Shown: positions 6,651 through 13,285 of the stretch, piece by piece
How positions within the stretch are numbered: position 1 is the first letter of the stretch
How the letters are laid out: the number at the start of each line of letters is the position of its first letter
Source of the DNA: Baffinella frigidus
Lineage: Eukaryota > Cryptophyceae > Cryptomonadales > Baffinellaceae
Direction: 5' to 3'
Assembly (NCBI GenBank): GCA_026770585.1
Contig: MU646483.1
Span: 312,887 to 331,675, forward strand
Length of the DNA stretch: 18,789 bases
Notes under the pieces: generated by a model
Told to the model about the DNA's origin: nothing
Databases searched by the model: none
Seen by the model: the letters and a program-made list of their open reading frames with translations, nothing else
Program-made: the position numbers and the translations under genes

Positions 6651-8126
6651 ATGGCAGACATCCCGCGCCGCACCAGCCCTGAACCCGCGGACGTCTCCGC
6701 CTGGGTAGATGGCGTGTTGGTCAACGACGATGAGATCGGCGAGCACGACGCGACGGGTGCGGGAAGCGCCGCGACCCCCGATGAAGCCTCGCGTCCGGGC
6801 TCCCCTGCGCCCATCACCATCACCAGGGTCGAACCTGCGTACGTCAGCGTCGTTGAGAGAAACTTCCTCGACGTACGTCCGCCCAACGTCCTCAACCCGA
6901 TCAACGTACGTCCGCCCTGCCCTCAACAAGTGCGCGGTACATCATGGAAGGAGTTTTTCGGTCCGGGGTGGTTCGAGTTTCTCGAGGAAGCGGACGCTGG
7001 GAAAAAACGTCTCACGCAAGAGAAGTTAGACCGGATTAACACGCCCCTCACCGAAGCCTCGATCCTGACCTCCCCGACGTTCAACGATGGCTTCCTCGAG
7101 TCTCTCGAGAAATCCATCAAGGTGCACGGCTACCTCGATGCCCGCGGTGCACCTGAGATTCGTGCAGACTGGCTGAGCACCAAGAACAGCTACTACGACG
7201 ACCCTGCCCCGAGGCGCGCCTCCTCTCCTGCCGCGACCACCGTAGCATCGCTCGGCAAGCGCCAACACTTCTCGATCGAGGAGGACGACGTACTTATTGA
7301 CGGGAAAATTCGTACCCACTCCCGATCCGGCTCCCGCAACCCGCGCGCCGAATCTGCCGCCGCTGAGCCAACCAAGAAGGCGAAATCCAGCGGCGTGCCC
7401 GTGCCCGATGGCCGCTTCCGCGCCGTCGCCCCCGATCTCAGCTCCCAGGAACTCTCCCAGAGCCCCGGGTGGGGCGGCAGGGCCCAGTCACGCGGCTCCG
7501 CGGGTGCGTCGCACATCAGGAAGGACAAGGGCGGCTCCGCGGGGGACCCTGCCCGGGGGCGCGCCTCCTCTCCTGCCGCGACCACCGTAGCATCGCTCGG
7601 CAAGCGCCAACACTGCTCGATCGAGGAAGACGAAATCGACGCCATGGTGGCGCGGGTCGACACCTCCGCCTGGTACCTCGAGTACGGCTACGCGCACGAC
7701 CCCGCCTCGCAGGTCCCCTCCGTGACCACGGCGCCGCCTCCCCTGCCCGCCGTCGCACCGGCCACGGAGATGGAGCTGGATGCGCCCTTCCCTGCCGCGG
7801 CCGTCCCGCTGGTGCTGGATTCGCCGCTCCTCGCACCGGCCACGGGGCAGGCGCCTTCTCCGCCTCCTCCTCTGTCCGGCGTCGCACCGCCGGCGGAGAT
7901 GGCGCCTCTCCCGCCCCTCCTGCTCCACGGGCCTGCTCCATGGATGGCGCCCCTTGCGGTGGGGTGCGTCGGGGAGATCGTGGCGATCCAGGCAGCGCAG
8001 ATCCAGGACGAGGACCCGGAGGTGAACCTGCATCCAACACCCCAACCCCTACACCTGCATCCCCCTGCCTCCTTCCGCGAACAGTCATTTCTGGTCCCAG
8101 CGGTGACCCTTCGCCGCACCACCTAG
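6651..8126 (+). CDS. long single-exon ORF, unknown disordered protein of ~491 aa
   Basis: No family is recognised. The frame is open from about 6552. The first ATG is at 6651 in a good context (ACGATGG), so I start there (MADIPRRTSPEP). Residues 1-90 are acidic and Pro/Ser-rich with a VRPP repeat. Residues ~94-183 look folded (SWKEFFGPGWFEFLEEAD...SLEKSIKVHGYLD). Residues ~184-330 hold a duplicated segment (see the 89 bp repeat) and a basic PTKKAK near 240 that could be a nuclear signal. The C-terminus is Pro/Ala-rich. GC-ending codons and the in-frame duplication support coding. The stop TAG at 8124-8126 is the first three bases of an inverted-repeat element (E1), so the native 3' end may have been altered or lie in a further exon. 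A candidate donor GCG|GTGACC lies near 8101. Confidence 0.62.
   Translation: MADIPRRTSPEPADVSAWVDGVLVNDDEIGEHDATGAGSAATPDEASRPGSPAPITITRVEPAYVSVVERNFLDVRPPNVLNPINVRPPCPQQVRGTSWKEFFGPGWFEFLEEADAGKKRLTQEKLDRINTPLTEASILTSPTFNDGFLESLEKSIKVHGYLDARGAPEIRADWLSTKNSYYDDPAPRRASSPAATTVASLGKRQHFSIEEDDVLIDGKIRTHSRSGSRNPRAESAAAEPTKKAKSSGVPVPDGRFRAVAPDLSSQELSQSPGWGGRAQSRGSAGASHIRKDKGGSAGDPARGRASSPAATTVASLGKRQHCSIEEDEIDAMVARVDTSAWYLEYGYAHDPASQVPSVTTAPPPLPAVAPATEMELDAPFPAAAVPLVLDSPLLAPATGQAPSPPPPLSGVAPPAEMAPLPPLLLHGPAPWMAPLAVGCVGEIVAIQAAQIQDEDPEVNLHPTPQPLHLHPPASFREQSFLVPAVTLRRTT
7200..7288 (+). repeat. 89 bp in-frame duplication inside the ORF, copy 1
   Basis: Nearly identical to 7545-7633, offset 345 bp (115 codons). 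Both encode RASSPAATTVASLGKRQH followed by F or C, then SIEED. Near-identity at synonymous sites indicates a recent duplication or gene conversion. Confidence 0.9.
7545..7633 (+). repeat. 89 bp in-frame duplication inside the ORF, copy 2
   Basis: Second copy of 7200-7288. It differs at only a few bases (for example TTC to TGC, giving Phe to Cys). Confidence 0.9.
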
Positions 8127-8251
8127 CTCTGCCTGAGTTAACCCGGTCTCCTGAGAATGAGGAGACCGGAAGTTGACTCCCCTGTTGTGTGGTACAAACC
8201 TGTTAGCTTTGGGTGTGAAAACGATCAGTCAATCCGACTGAGGCAGAGCTA
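8124..8251 (+). mobile_element. inverted-repeat element family E, copy E1
   Basis: TAGCTCTGCCTGAGT (8124-8138) and ACTGAGGCAGAGCTA (8237-8251) form 15 bp terminal inverted repeats with one mismatch. Inside is a perfect 10 bp hairpin, CCGGTCTCCT (8143-8152) with AGGAGACCGG (8160-8169), loop GAGAATG, followed by AAGTTGACT. Its first three bases provide the stop codon of the upstream ORF. Confidence 0.75.
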
Positions 8252-8411
8252 GACCTCCTACGCCTATCCCTGTTTCCTGAGATTCCTGCTCCCCACCTTT
8301 CCATCCGTGGAATTCGCCAACAAGGAGTGTCTCTTCACTTTAAATATGGTAGGCGGGTAGGGAGTGTGGCGCCGCTGTATCTAACCCCCCCCCTCCTTTC
8401 CGTGCAAACAG

Positions 8412-8624
8412 GCTGCCCGGCGTGGGGAAGTCCGGATGGCTTTGCACTGCGGGTTCCTCGCGAGGACTGCCGGGTATGCACGGGCCGTGCCCAGGCCGAC
8501 CACGGTGAATCCCCTCACCCGCGTCTTAGCCCCGCGACTGGGAGCGAGCTCAGATCTGTCGCGTGCGAGCAGAGGCGAAGACACTCCCTACTCTCCTCGT
8601 GAAGAGGCACTCCTGGTTGGCTAA
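8412..8624 (+). CDS. possible downstream exon, frame uncertain
   Basis: A pyrimidine-rich tract ending CCGTGCAAACAG (to 8411) is a good splice acceptor. Two frames after it are plausible. In phase 0 the sequence runs open to TAA at 8622-8624, about 70 codons with GC-ending bias, joinable to GCG|GTGACC near 8101 in the upstream ORF. In the other frame the first codons read LPGVGKSGW, resembling a Walker A P-loop if the split first codon is Gly; that frame closes near 8500 unless spliced at CCG|GTATGC (8473). The choice cannot be made by eye. Confidence 0.33.
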   Translation, partial: AARRGEVRMALHCGFLARTAGYARAVPRPTTVNPLTRVLAPRLGASSDLSRASRGEDTPYSPREEALLVG

Positions 8625-8724
8625 TTCCTGGCTACGTATGACCACTAAGTGGACCTCGCAGGTGGTCAATGTCATCCCGGTTCAACACGATCGCGGGCTT
8701 CTGTTTCCTGATCCTCGGGTTTCA

Positions 8725-8890
8725 TAGGCTAACGTCCTGAAAGCCGAGTAGTTAGGCCTACGGTATTGCCTACGGTAGGTCGCAGGGCCCCTAGGACCTA
8801 ATGTGCACAGGACCCCCCCCGGGCCCCTACGGCCTACCGTAGGCAACACCGTAGGCTTAACTACCCGGTTTTCAGGACGTTGCCCTATTA
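8725..8890. mobile_element. long inverted-repeat element (family D)
   Basis: Arms of about 60-65 bp. The left reads AACGTCCTGAAAGCCGAGTA then GTTAGGCCTACGGTATTGCC; the right carries the inverse ending TTTTCAGGACGTT. The centre contains GGGCCCCTAGGACC and CCTACGGTAGG-type palindromes like the cores of families A-C. It is flanked by a 14 bp direct repeat TTCCTGATCCTCGG (8705-8718 and 8900-8913), offset 195 bp, which lies in the same reading frame on both sides. Confidence 0.75.
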
Positions 8891-8893
8891 GGT

Positions 8894-9127
8894 GTGTGGT
8901 TCCTGATCCTCGGCGGTGGGGACTGGACGCAGGTGGAGAAACTGATCGTAGCGGAGATGACGGACGAGCTTCTGAGCCGGATCCCGTGCCTCGAAGGCAA
9001 GTTTGCCGGCAGAACCCCCGCGCGCATGGTGGTCGACCGCTTTCCCCTCTTCATCCCCGGCGACACGTCTGGCGTGCAGAGGTATTCCACGACATGTGTT
9101 GCAACCCGTCTGGCCTGCGTGTCTTGA
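8894..9127 (+). CDS. coding fragment, unknown
   Basis: An open frame with strong GC-ending codons and ordinary amino-acid composition over about 8900-9083 (WFLILGGGDWTQVEKLIVAE, then MTDELLSRIPCLEGKF and VVDRFPLFIPGDTSGVQR). No ATG opens it; the first in-frame ATG is at 8957. It is probably an internal exon, perhaps ending at the donor GCAGAG|GTATTC at 9083. The preceding frame continues across element D into 8663-8718 if 195 bp are removed. No family is recognised. Confidence 0.42.
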   Translation: MWFLILGGGDWTQVEKLIVAEMTDELLSRIPCLEGKFAGRTPARMVVDRFPLFIPGDTSGVQRYSTTCVATRLACVS

Positions 9128-9366
9128 GCCTCGGTGACTAGCTCTGCTTGCGTCCAACGGAGGATCAGGCACTGTGGCGTGCAGAGGTACAAGTTCCAGC
9201 CTTCAGGATAGAGGTTTCAAGGTTCAGGATGTAGGTTCCAGCTCCTCAACTTGTGCTAAAACTGGTGTCGGAATGTCAAAACTGCCGGGAAGGCTTGAGC
9301 AGGTTGATGGGTTATGAAGCTGAAGTCCTGATTGGTGGCGTTTTCTGCAACTCGTCCGCCACACCC

Positions 9367-9485
9367 TAGCCCTGCCTGAGTTTTATTGTGGCTCGTCGTA
9401 CAGGCTCTCTAGTCGCCCATTTGTACTGGATTGCTGCTCTTAAATGCTTTCAAGGACGACCCAGAATAAAACTCAGGCAGAGCTA
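9367..9485 (+). mobile_element. inverted-repeat element family E, copy E2
   Basis: TAGCCCTGCCTGAGTTTTAT at the left pairs with ATAAAACTCAGGCAGAGCTA at the right (21 bp termini, one mismatch). It shares the first ~15 bp with E1 but has a different interior. A third, solitary end (CTAGCTCTGCTTGCG) lies at about 9138-9152. Confidence 0.78.
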
Positions 9486-9770
9486 AACAGCGGGCCAAAC
9501 AGCGGGCTGATTTTCGTGGGTACAACCCCATGTTCCTACGGACTGCCTTCCGTAGGGTCCTATTATTATTAGTATTACTCACGTGTGGGTCATTCACGAA
9601 ATCCCTGCTGTTTGGATAGGTGCAACCTACGTGTCCACAAGGCCACACGCTACGGGAGGATCCGCAAAAGATGCGACTTACCTTCCTAACAGGCTTTCAA
9701 ACGCAATTTTGGGTGTGTCGATGGCTAGATTGTTGTGCATTGTCAACGTTGCTCTGAGTCGCGTGCAAAC

Positions 9771-10037
9771 ATGAGGTACAACCTGAAGGTGAACGATGAG
9801 GCGACGCGGTACGCGGTGGTCCGCACGCTCCTCGAGGACCCGCGCGTGTGGTCCTCGCTGTACAAGGGGGAGCCCGTCACTACCACGCGGTCGTTTGAGG
9901 AGCCGCTCAAGGGCATCGGCATGGTACCTCTCGCTCTCCACACGATGGACTGCGGACCTTTCATCAAAAGTCAACTTACCCTATGGGCAGTTAACTTCAA
10001 GGATTTTCTATTGCAAATGTGGTCACGGTACCGCTAA
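9771..10037 (+). CDS. gene fragment fused into dispersed repeat F, unknown
   Basis: From the ATG at 9771 the frame reads MRYNLKVNDEATRYAVVRTL... with strong GC-ending codons up to about 9950 (...GMVPLALHTMDCG). Codon bias then stops and the frame runs through repeat F to TAA at 10035-10037. The ATG may be native, or the exon may begin after ATGAG|GTACAAC, where the upstream CGCGTGCAAAC resembles the tract at 8400. I read it as a real 5' exon or truncated gene whose 3' part is repeat-derived. No family is recognised. Confidence 0.42.
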   Translation: MRYNLKVNDEATRYAVVRTLLEDPRVWSSLYKGEPVTTTRSFEEPLKGIGMVPLALHTMDCGPFIKSQLTLWAVNFKDFLLQMWSRYR

Positions 10038-10076
10038 ATCTAGGGGTCTCGAAACCCTCGAAGCCCACCGAGTGGC
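9943..10076. repeat. dispersed repeat F, copy 2
   Basis: Homologous to 3402-3557 but with a single AAAGTCAACTT (9967-9977) instead of two. Its left end overlaps the coding fragment above. Confidence 0.7.
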
Positions 10077-10102
10077 TTCGCGGCCCTCGATGGAGTCATT
10101 CT

Positions 10103-10232
10103 CAGATTTGCGTGTGGCGTGGAGCCATTTCTGAGCTTGACTCACTTTAAGGGGTTGTGATACCTGGGGTTGTACCAGAAATCCTCGAGATGGACGCCTT
10201 GCGAAATAGAATCTGTTGTGGTCCGGGACTGG
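10103..10232. repeat. dispersed repeat M, copy 2 (shortened)
   Basis: It matches the two end blocks of 2053-2341 (CAGATTTGCGTG..., GGGGTTGTACCAGAAAT...) with the middle missing. Confidence 0.55.
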
Positions 10233-10272
10233 CCCTGCATCTAGCTCCTCGCTTCCTCGACCGCTCACCATC

Positions 10273-10318
10273 TCCCTTTAGCAGTCACCGTGGACTTCAG
10301 GAAACGGTCCATCTCAAC
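10273..10318 (+). mobile_element. truncated left end of family G element
   Basis: TTTAGCAGTCACCGTGGACTTCAG and the ACGGTCCATCTCAACTT that follows match the first ~50 bp of the family G copies at 581 and 10892. Confidence 0.5.
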
Positions 10319-10406
10319 TTTTCTGGTACAAACGTTGCATGCCATGCCTCGAGGGCATGCAGTGACGTGAGTTGTACACGAATGCACCGCACACAACGTG
10401 CAGAGT

Positions 10407-10460
10407 GCGCATGATCTCTCGCTAGGTCCTGCTGCGCATGATCTCTCCCTGGGTCCTGCT
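10407..10460. repeat. 27 bp tandem repeat, two units
   Basis: The unit GCGCATGATCTCTCGCTAGG plus TCCTGCT is present at 10407-10433 and 10434-10460 with two differences. The sequence that follows (GACGCAGCCTCG...GTGCATGCATGGCG...GTGTTGGTAG, to about 10510) recurs at 14320-14369. Confidence 0.75.
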
Positions 10461-10687
10461 GAGACGCAGCCTCGATTGAGGTGCATGCATGGCGGCCGTG
10501 TTGGTAGTCATTAAGGGCTCTCGATGATGACTCATAACCTGTTGATAGCAATACACGCCACTCTCAAGTTCCGCGTTGGGCACGTGTTAGTCTGGATTTT
10601 TCTGGGGACCCAGAAAACCCCGATTTTCTAGGTTGGTAGTCTCTCGCACGTGACATGAGGGCATAGCGTGACGTGAGTCCCGCGTTG

Positions 10688-10790
10688 GGGGGCCTGATGC
10701 GATCCGAAAGGAAGCAGGGCCTTTCTGCAGGATACGTTCCTCTGTCCACCTGTGGTGGGAGTGAAAAGAATCTAACGAACCTAAAAATGG
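10688..10790 (+). mobile_element. right-end fragment of family H element
   Basis: GGGCCTGATGCGATCCGAAAGG...TTTCTGCAG...GTCC.CCT.TG.TGGGAG matches the right part of the full element at 16439-16737. Confidence 0.55.
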
Positions 10791-10891
10791 GTAGGGGCCC
10801 TTTGTGGGGGAGAATGCAGCCGCTGCATCCAAGCACAACGAGCGGGGGCCCAAGGCACGTGACCCCATGACGGTCCGCCCCGTCCCGCCAT

Positions 10892-11034
10892 CCACTTAGC
10901 AGCCACTAGGGGCTTCATGGATACAGTCCATCTAAACGATTTGTATTAGAATCTTATCCAGTGAGTGCCCTGGAACCTAACCGGAATGTCACCTTGAATT
11001 CAAGGTGAAATGTTCCTCGGTCGCTGCTCAGTGG
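10892..11034 (+). mobile_element. inverted-repeat element family G, copy 2
   Basis: CCACTTAGCAGCCACTAGGG...TCGGTCGCTGCTCAGTGG, co-linear with 581-719, including the internal ACCTTGAATTCAAGGT palindrome. Confidence 0.72.
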
Positions 11035-11101
11035 CCCGACCACACGAGGCTACCCAAGCACCCTTTTTAAATGTCGATTGTAGGCGTTTTGTGCGGAGTT
11101 G

Positions 11102-11140
11102 GGTCACGTGGTCCCCTGAAAAACGGGCGGAGACGTGACC
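11102..11140. repeat. hairpin GGTCACGT ... ACGTGACC
   Basis: The 8 bp arms GGTCACGT (11102-11109) and ACGTGACC (11133-11140) correspond to the hairpin at 790-828 and follow a family G copy, as there. Confidence 0.55.
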
Positions 11141-11377
11141 AAACATATGAAAATTACTACACACTACCTCACTTGTACAGCTCCCCGGGTTTCAAAAGGG
11201 GTGTTTGATCCGCCTGGTGGGGGAGTTGGTCCTCAAGAAACCGTGTGTGAAGAAGCAGCCCTGTGACGGGTCCGCCTCGGGGCGAGAGGCCCGGAATAGA
11301 GGGGATTTGGCCGGATGTATTAGGGGCACTGAAGTCTGTCTTTTACTGAAGCGAGCGTCTGATACCTTGCCACACAT

Positions 11378-11500
11378 ACAGGGGTACCTCGCTCATAAGA
11401 CACCGCCCCCCCCCCTTGGACCCTACAGTAGGGCTATGCCTAGGGCCCTGTGGTGATCCCAGGCGGGGGGGGGGGGTTCTTACGAGCGAGGTACCCCTGT
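11378..11500 (+). mobile_element. family A hairpin element, copy A5
   Basis: Full arms, TA on both sides, forward core (CCCTACAGTAGGGCTATGCC...). The right arm has lost a few bases (GGGGGGTTCTTACGAGCGAGG). Confidence 0.87.
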
Positions 11501-11560
11501 ACTGAAGTCCGTTTTTTACAGACGCGGGCGTCTCATCCCTTGCCACACATTCATGTGCGG

Positions 11561-11699
11561 GGCCACTCAATTTAAACCGCCTTTTATGCTATCTTGAGGG
11601 TGGTGTCTCTCTTATTGTGCTATATTAGCTTCGGCATAGCTTTAATACAGGAGGAAACCCATCCCAAGATAGCAAAAACACGGTTTAAATTGAGTGGCC
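11561..11699. mobile_element. inverted-repeat element J
   Basis: GGCCACTCAATTTAAACCG and its exact inverse CGGTTTAAATTGAGTGGCC form 19 bp termini. Pairing continues as TTTTATGCTATCTTG against CAAGATAGCAAAAA. It has an AT-rich interior without a gene, is a single copy here, and is unrelated to families A-H. Confidence 0.75.
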
Positions 11700-11929
11700 T
11701 CGCCTATGAACATACAGCACGACTTCGTCGGATCCCTTGCCACGCATACAGTCTGCGGCTGATCCCTTGCCACACAAACCTTTGCGTCTCATCGTTTCCC
11801 ACACATACAGCACGACTTCGTGGTGCGAGATGCGAGCGGGGTGGCGGTGCGCACGTTCACCAAGCTGACATCCTCCACTCGCACCGGGTGCTACTTCCAC
11901 GAGTGCGCACCCCCCTCCCCCCACTGTCC

Positions 11930-12068
11930 CCACTTAGCAGCGGCCGAGTTCCTTCCCCCCCGGATATCCGGCGGAAATGCGGTTAGAATCTAATAAAAAT
12001 GGATAAGATTCTAGTACAAATCGTTGAGATGGACTGTATCCGTGAAGACCTTGGTGGCTGCTAAGTGG
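11930..12068 (-). mobile_element. inverted-repeat element family G, copy 3, with target duplication
   Basis: CCACTTAGCAGC...GCTGCTAAGTGG, with internal blocks reversed relative to copies 1 and 2 (GGATAAGATTCTAGTACAAAT, then GAGATGGACTGTATCCGTGAAG). It is bordered directly by TCCCCCCACTGTCC on the left and TCCCCCACTGTCC on the right, a 13 bp near-perfect target site duplication. Confidence 0.8.
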
Positions 12069-12181
12069 TCCCCCACTGTCCGTTAGGACCGTTGAGTTTG
12101 ATTGATTCCGAACTTAACGGACCACCGGTTACGAGCCAGAATCTCAACAGCTGGATGGCTGAGTTCACCTACCTGAAGGGT

Positions 12182-12301
12182 GCAGGGGTGCCTCGCTCAT
12201 ACGAAACTGCCCCCCCCCCCAGGACGACCATAGGGCCCTAGGCATAGTCCTACTGTAGCGTCCTAGGAGGAGGTGGTTTCTTATGAGCGAGGTACCCCTG
12301 T
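12182..12301 (-). mobile_element. family A hairpin element, copy A6
   Basis: GCAGGGGTGCCTCGCTCATA...TATGAGCGAGGTACCCCTGT, reverse core (GACCATAGGGCCCTAGGCAT...). Sequence from 12303 to 12591 shows no gene or element apart from a small hairpin AAAGCAC-CTTA-GTGCTTT at 12320-12337. Confidence 0.85.
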
Positions 12302-12591
12302 AGCTCTTAGTAAACTGTCAAAGCACCTTAGTGCTTTACTCTCTTCCGAGACCTCCCCCAGCACCCGTCCCCCCTATGTCCAAAGAGAGAGACGTTGATT
12401 ACTACCAACACGGCCGCCGTCGATGCATGCACCCCCGCCAAGGCTTGTGGGTATTCAGTTACGAGCCTGGGCAAAAAAAAATCGAACCGCCAGTTGGTAA
12501 CAATGAGTAGGGGGACTTGGAGGCTCAAAATGTACTGACCACAAGGCTACGTCCCAACGTAAAAGCACCAAACTGAAGCCCGAGGCGCGGA

Positions 12592-12701
12592 ACAGGGGTA
12601 CCTCGCTCATTAGAAAGCGCCTTCCCCTAGGACCCTACAGTATGCCTATGCCTATGGTCCTACGGTGGTCCTAGGTGGGGGGGCGCTTTATGAGCGAGGT
12701 A
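12592..12701 (+). mobile_element. family A hairpin element, copy A7, right end truncated
   Basis: The left end is ACAGGGGTACCTCGCTCATT. The right arm stops at TATGAGCGAGGTAC and runs straight into the left end of a family B copy. Arm sequence AAAGCGCC pairs with GGCGCTTT; both differ from the family consensus AAACCGCC/GGCGGTTT in a compensating way. Confidence 0.82.
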
Positions 12702-12801
12702 CAGGGGTTACTCGCAATTAAGAACACGCACCGTCCTAGGGTCCTACGGTAGGGCTATGCCTAGGAGCATAGGGCCACTCTAGGTAATTCGTGTAACCCC
12801 T
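12701..12801 (+). mobile_element. family B hairpin element, copy B1
   Basis: Left end ACAGGGGTTACTCGCAATTA, then AGAACACGCACC; right end GGTAATTCGTGTAACCCCTA. The core CCTAGGGTCCTACGGTAGGG is shared with families A and C. It abuts A7 on the left and C3 on the right. Confidence 0.72.
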
Positions 12802-12802
12802 A

Positions 12803-12903
12803 TCCCTCAAGTGGCGAGGGGGTCAAAATTGACCCCCCAGAGGTCTTAGGCAGGTCCTAGGGCCCTACGGTAGGGTGTATGAGCCTACTCGGCACTGACG
12901 GGA
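12803..12903 (+). mobile_element. family C hairpin element, copy C3
   Basis: TCCCTCAAGTGGCGAG...CTCGGCACTGACGGGA, TA on both sides. The core matches C1 (GGTCCTAGGGCCCTACGGTA). It contains a TCAAAATTGA palindrome. The sequence following (TACCCCTGA) looks like a hairpin-family right end, so it may have landed inside an older copy. Confidence 0.8.
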
Positions 12904-13019
12904 TACCCCTGAGCAGGCTGGTGTTCGACTGGAGGAATGTGACCAAGTTCGCCCGCAAGGTCTGCGCCAACTGCGACCCTACGAAGGACAGGTAGGGCCG
13001 AGTCAGTAGCACTGCATGT

Positions 13020-13139
13020 ACAGGGGTACCTCGCTCATCAGAAACCGCTCCCCCCTAGGACCCTACCGGAGGCCTATGCCTAGGGCCCTACGGTGGTCCT
13101 AGGGGGGGGGGCAGGTTCTTATGAGCGAGGTACCCCTGT
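13020..13139 (+). mobile_element. family A hairpin element, copy A8
   Basis: Full-length, forward core. Its right end is directly joined to the next copy, sharing the junction CCCCTGTACAGGGG. Confidence 0.88.
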
Positions 13140-13259
13140 ACAGGGGTACCTGCCTCATAAGAAACTGCCTCCTCCTAGGACCCTACAGTAGGACCATGCC
13201 TCGGGTCCTATGGTGGTCCTAGGGGGGGGGGCAGTTTCGTATGAGCGAGGTACCCCGGT
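13140..13259 (+). mobile_element. family A hairpin element, copy A9
   Basis: Full-length, forward core, ending CCCCGGT. The arms read AAACTGCC on the left and GGCAGTTT on the right, a paired change from the consensus. It is joined head-to-tail with A8 and no spacer. Confidence 0.88.
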
Positions 13260-13285
13260 AAGTAGGACCACGTAGGACTGCAAGT

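Larger units (their letters stand above)
11345..11830. repeat. dispersed/tandem unit TGATCCCTTGCCACACATACAG, interrupted
   Basis: At least five imperfect units lie near 11360-11380, 11533-11552, 11730-11752, 11759-11778 and 11788-11815. The first two belong to a ~50 bp unit beginning CTGAAGTC.GT.TTTTAC. The set is split by family A copy A5 and by element J, so it was probably a compact minisatellite before those insertions. Confidence 0.55.

Noticed and set aside
7469-8176. A 235-codon plus frame and 144-190-codon minus frames over the divergent ORF
   Set aside because: These are Arg/Gly/Pro-rich shadows of the GC-rich ORF 6651-8126, which has the in-frame duplication and the better amino-acid mix.
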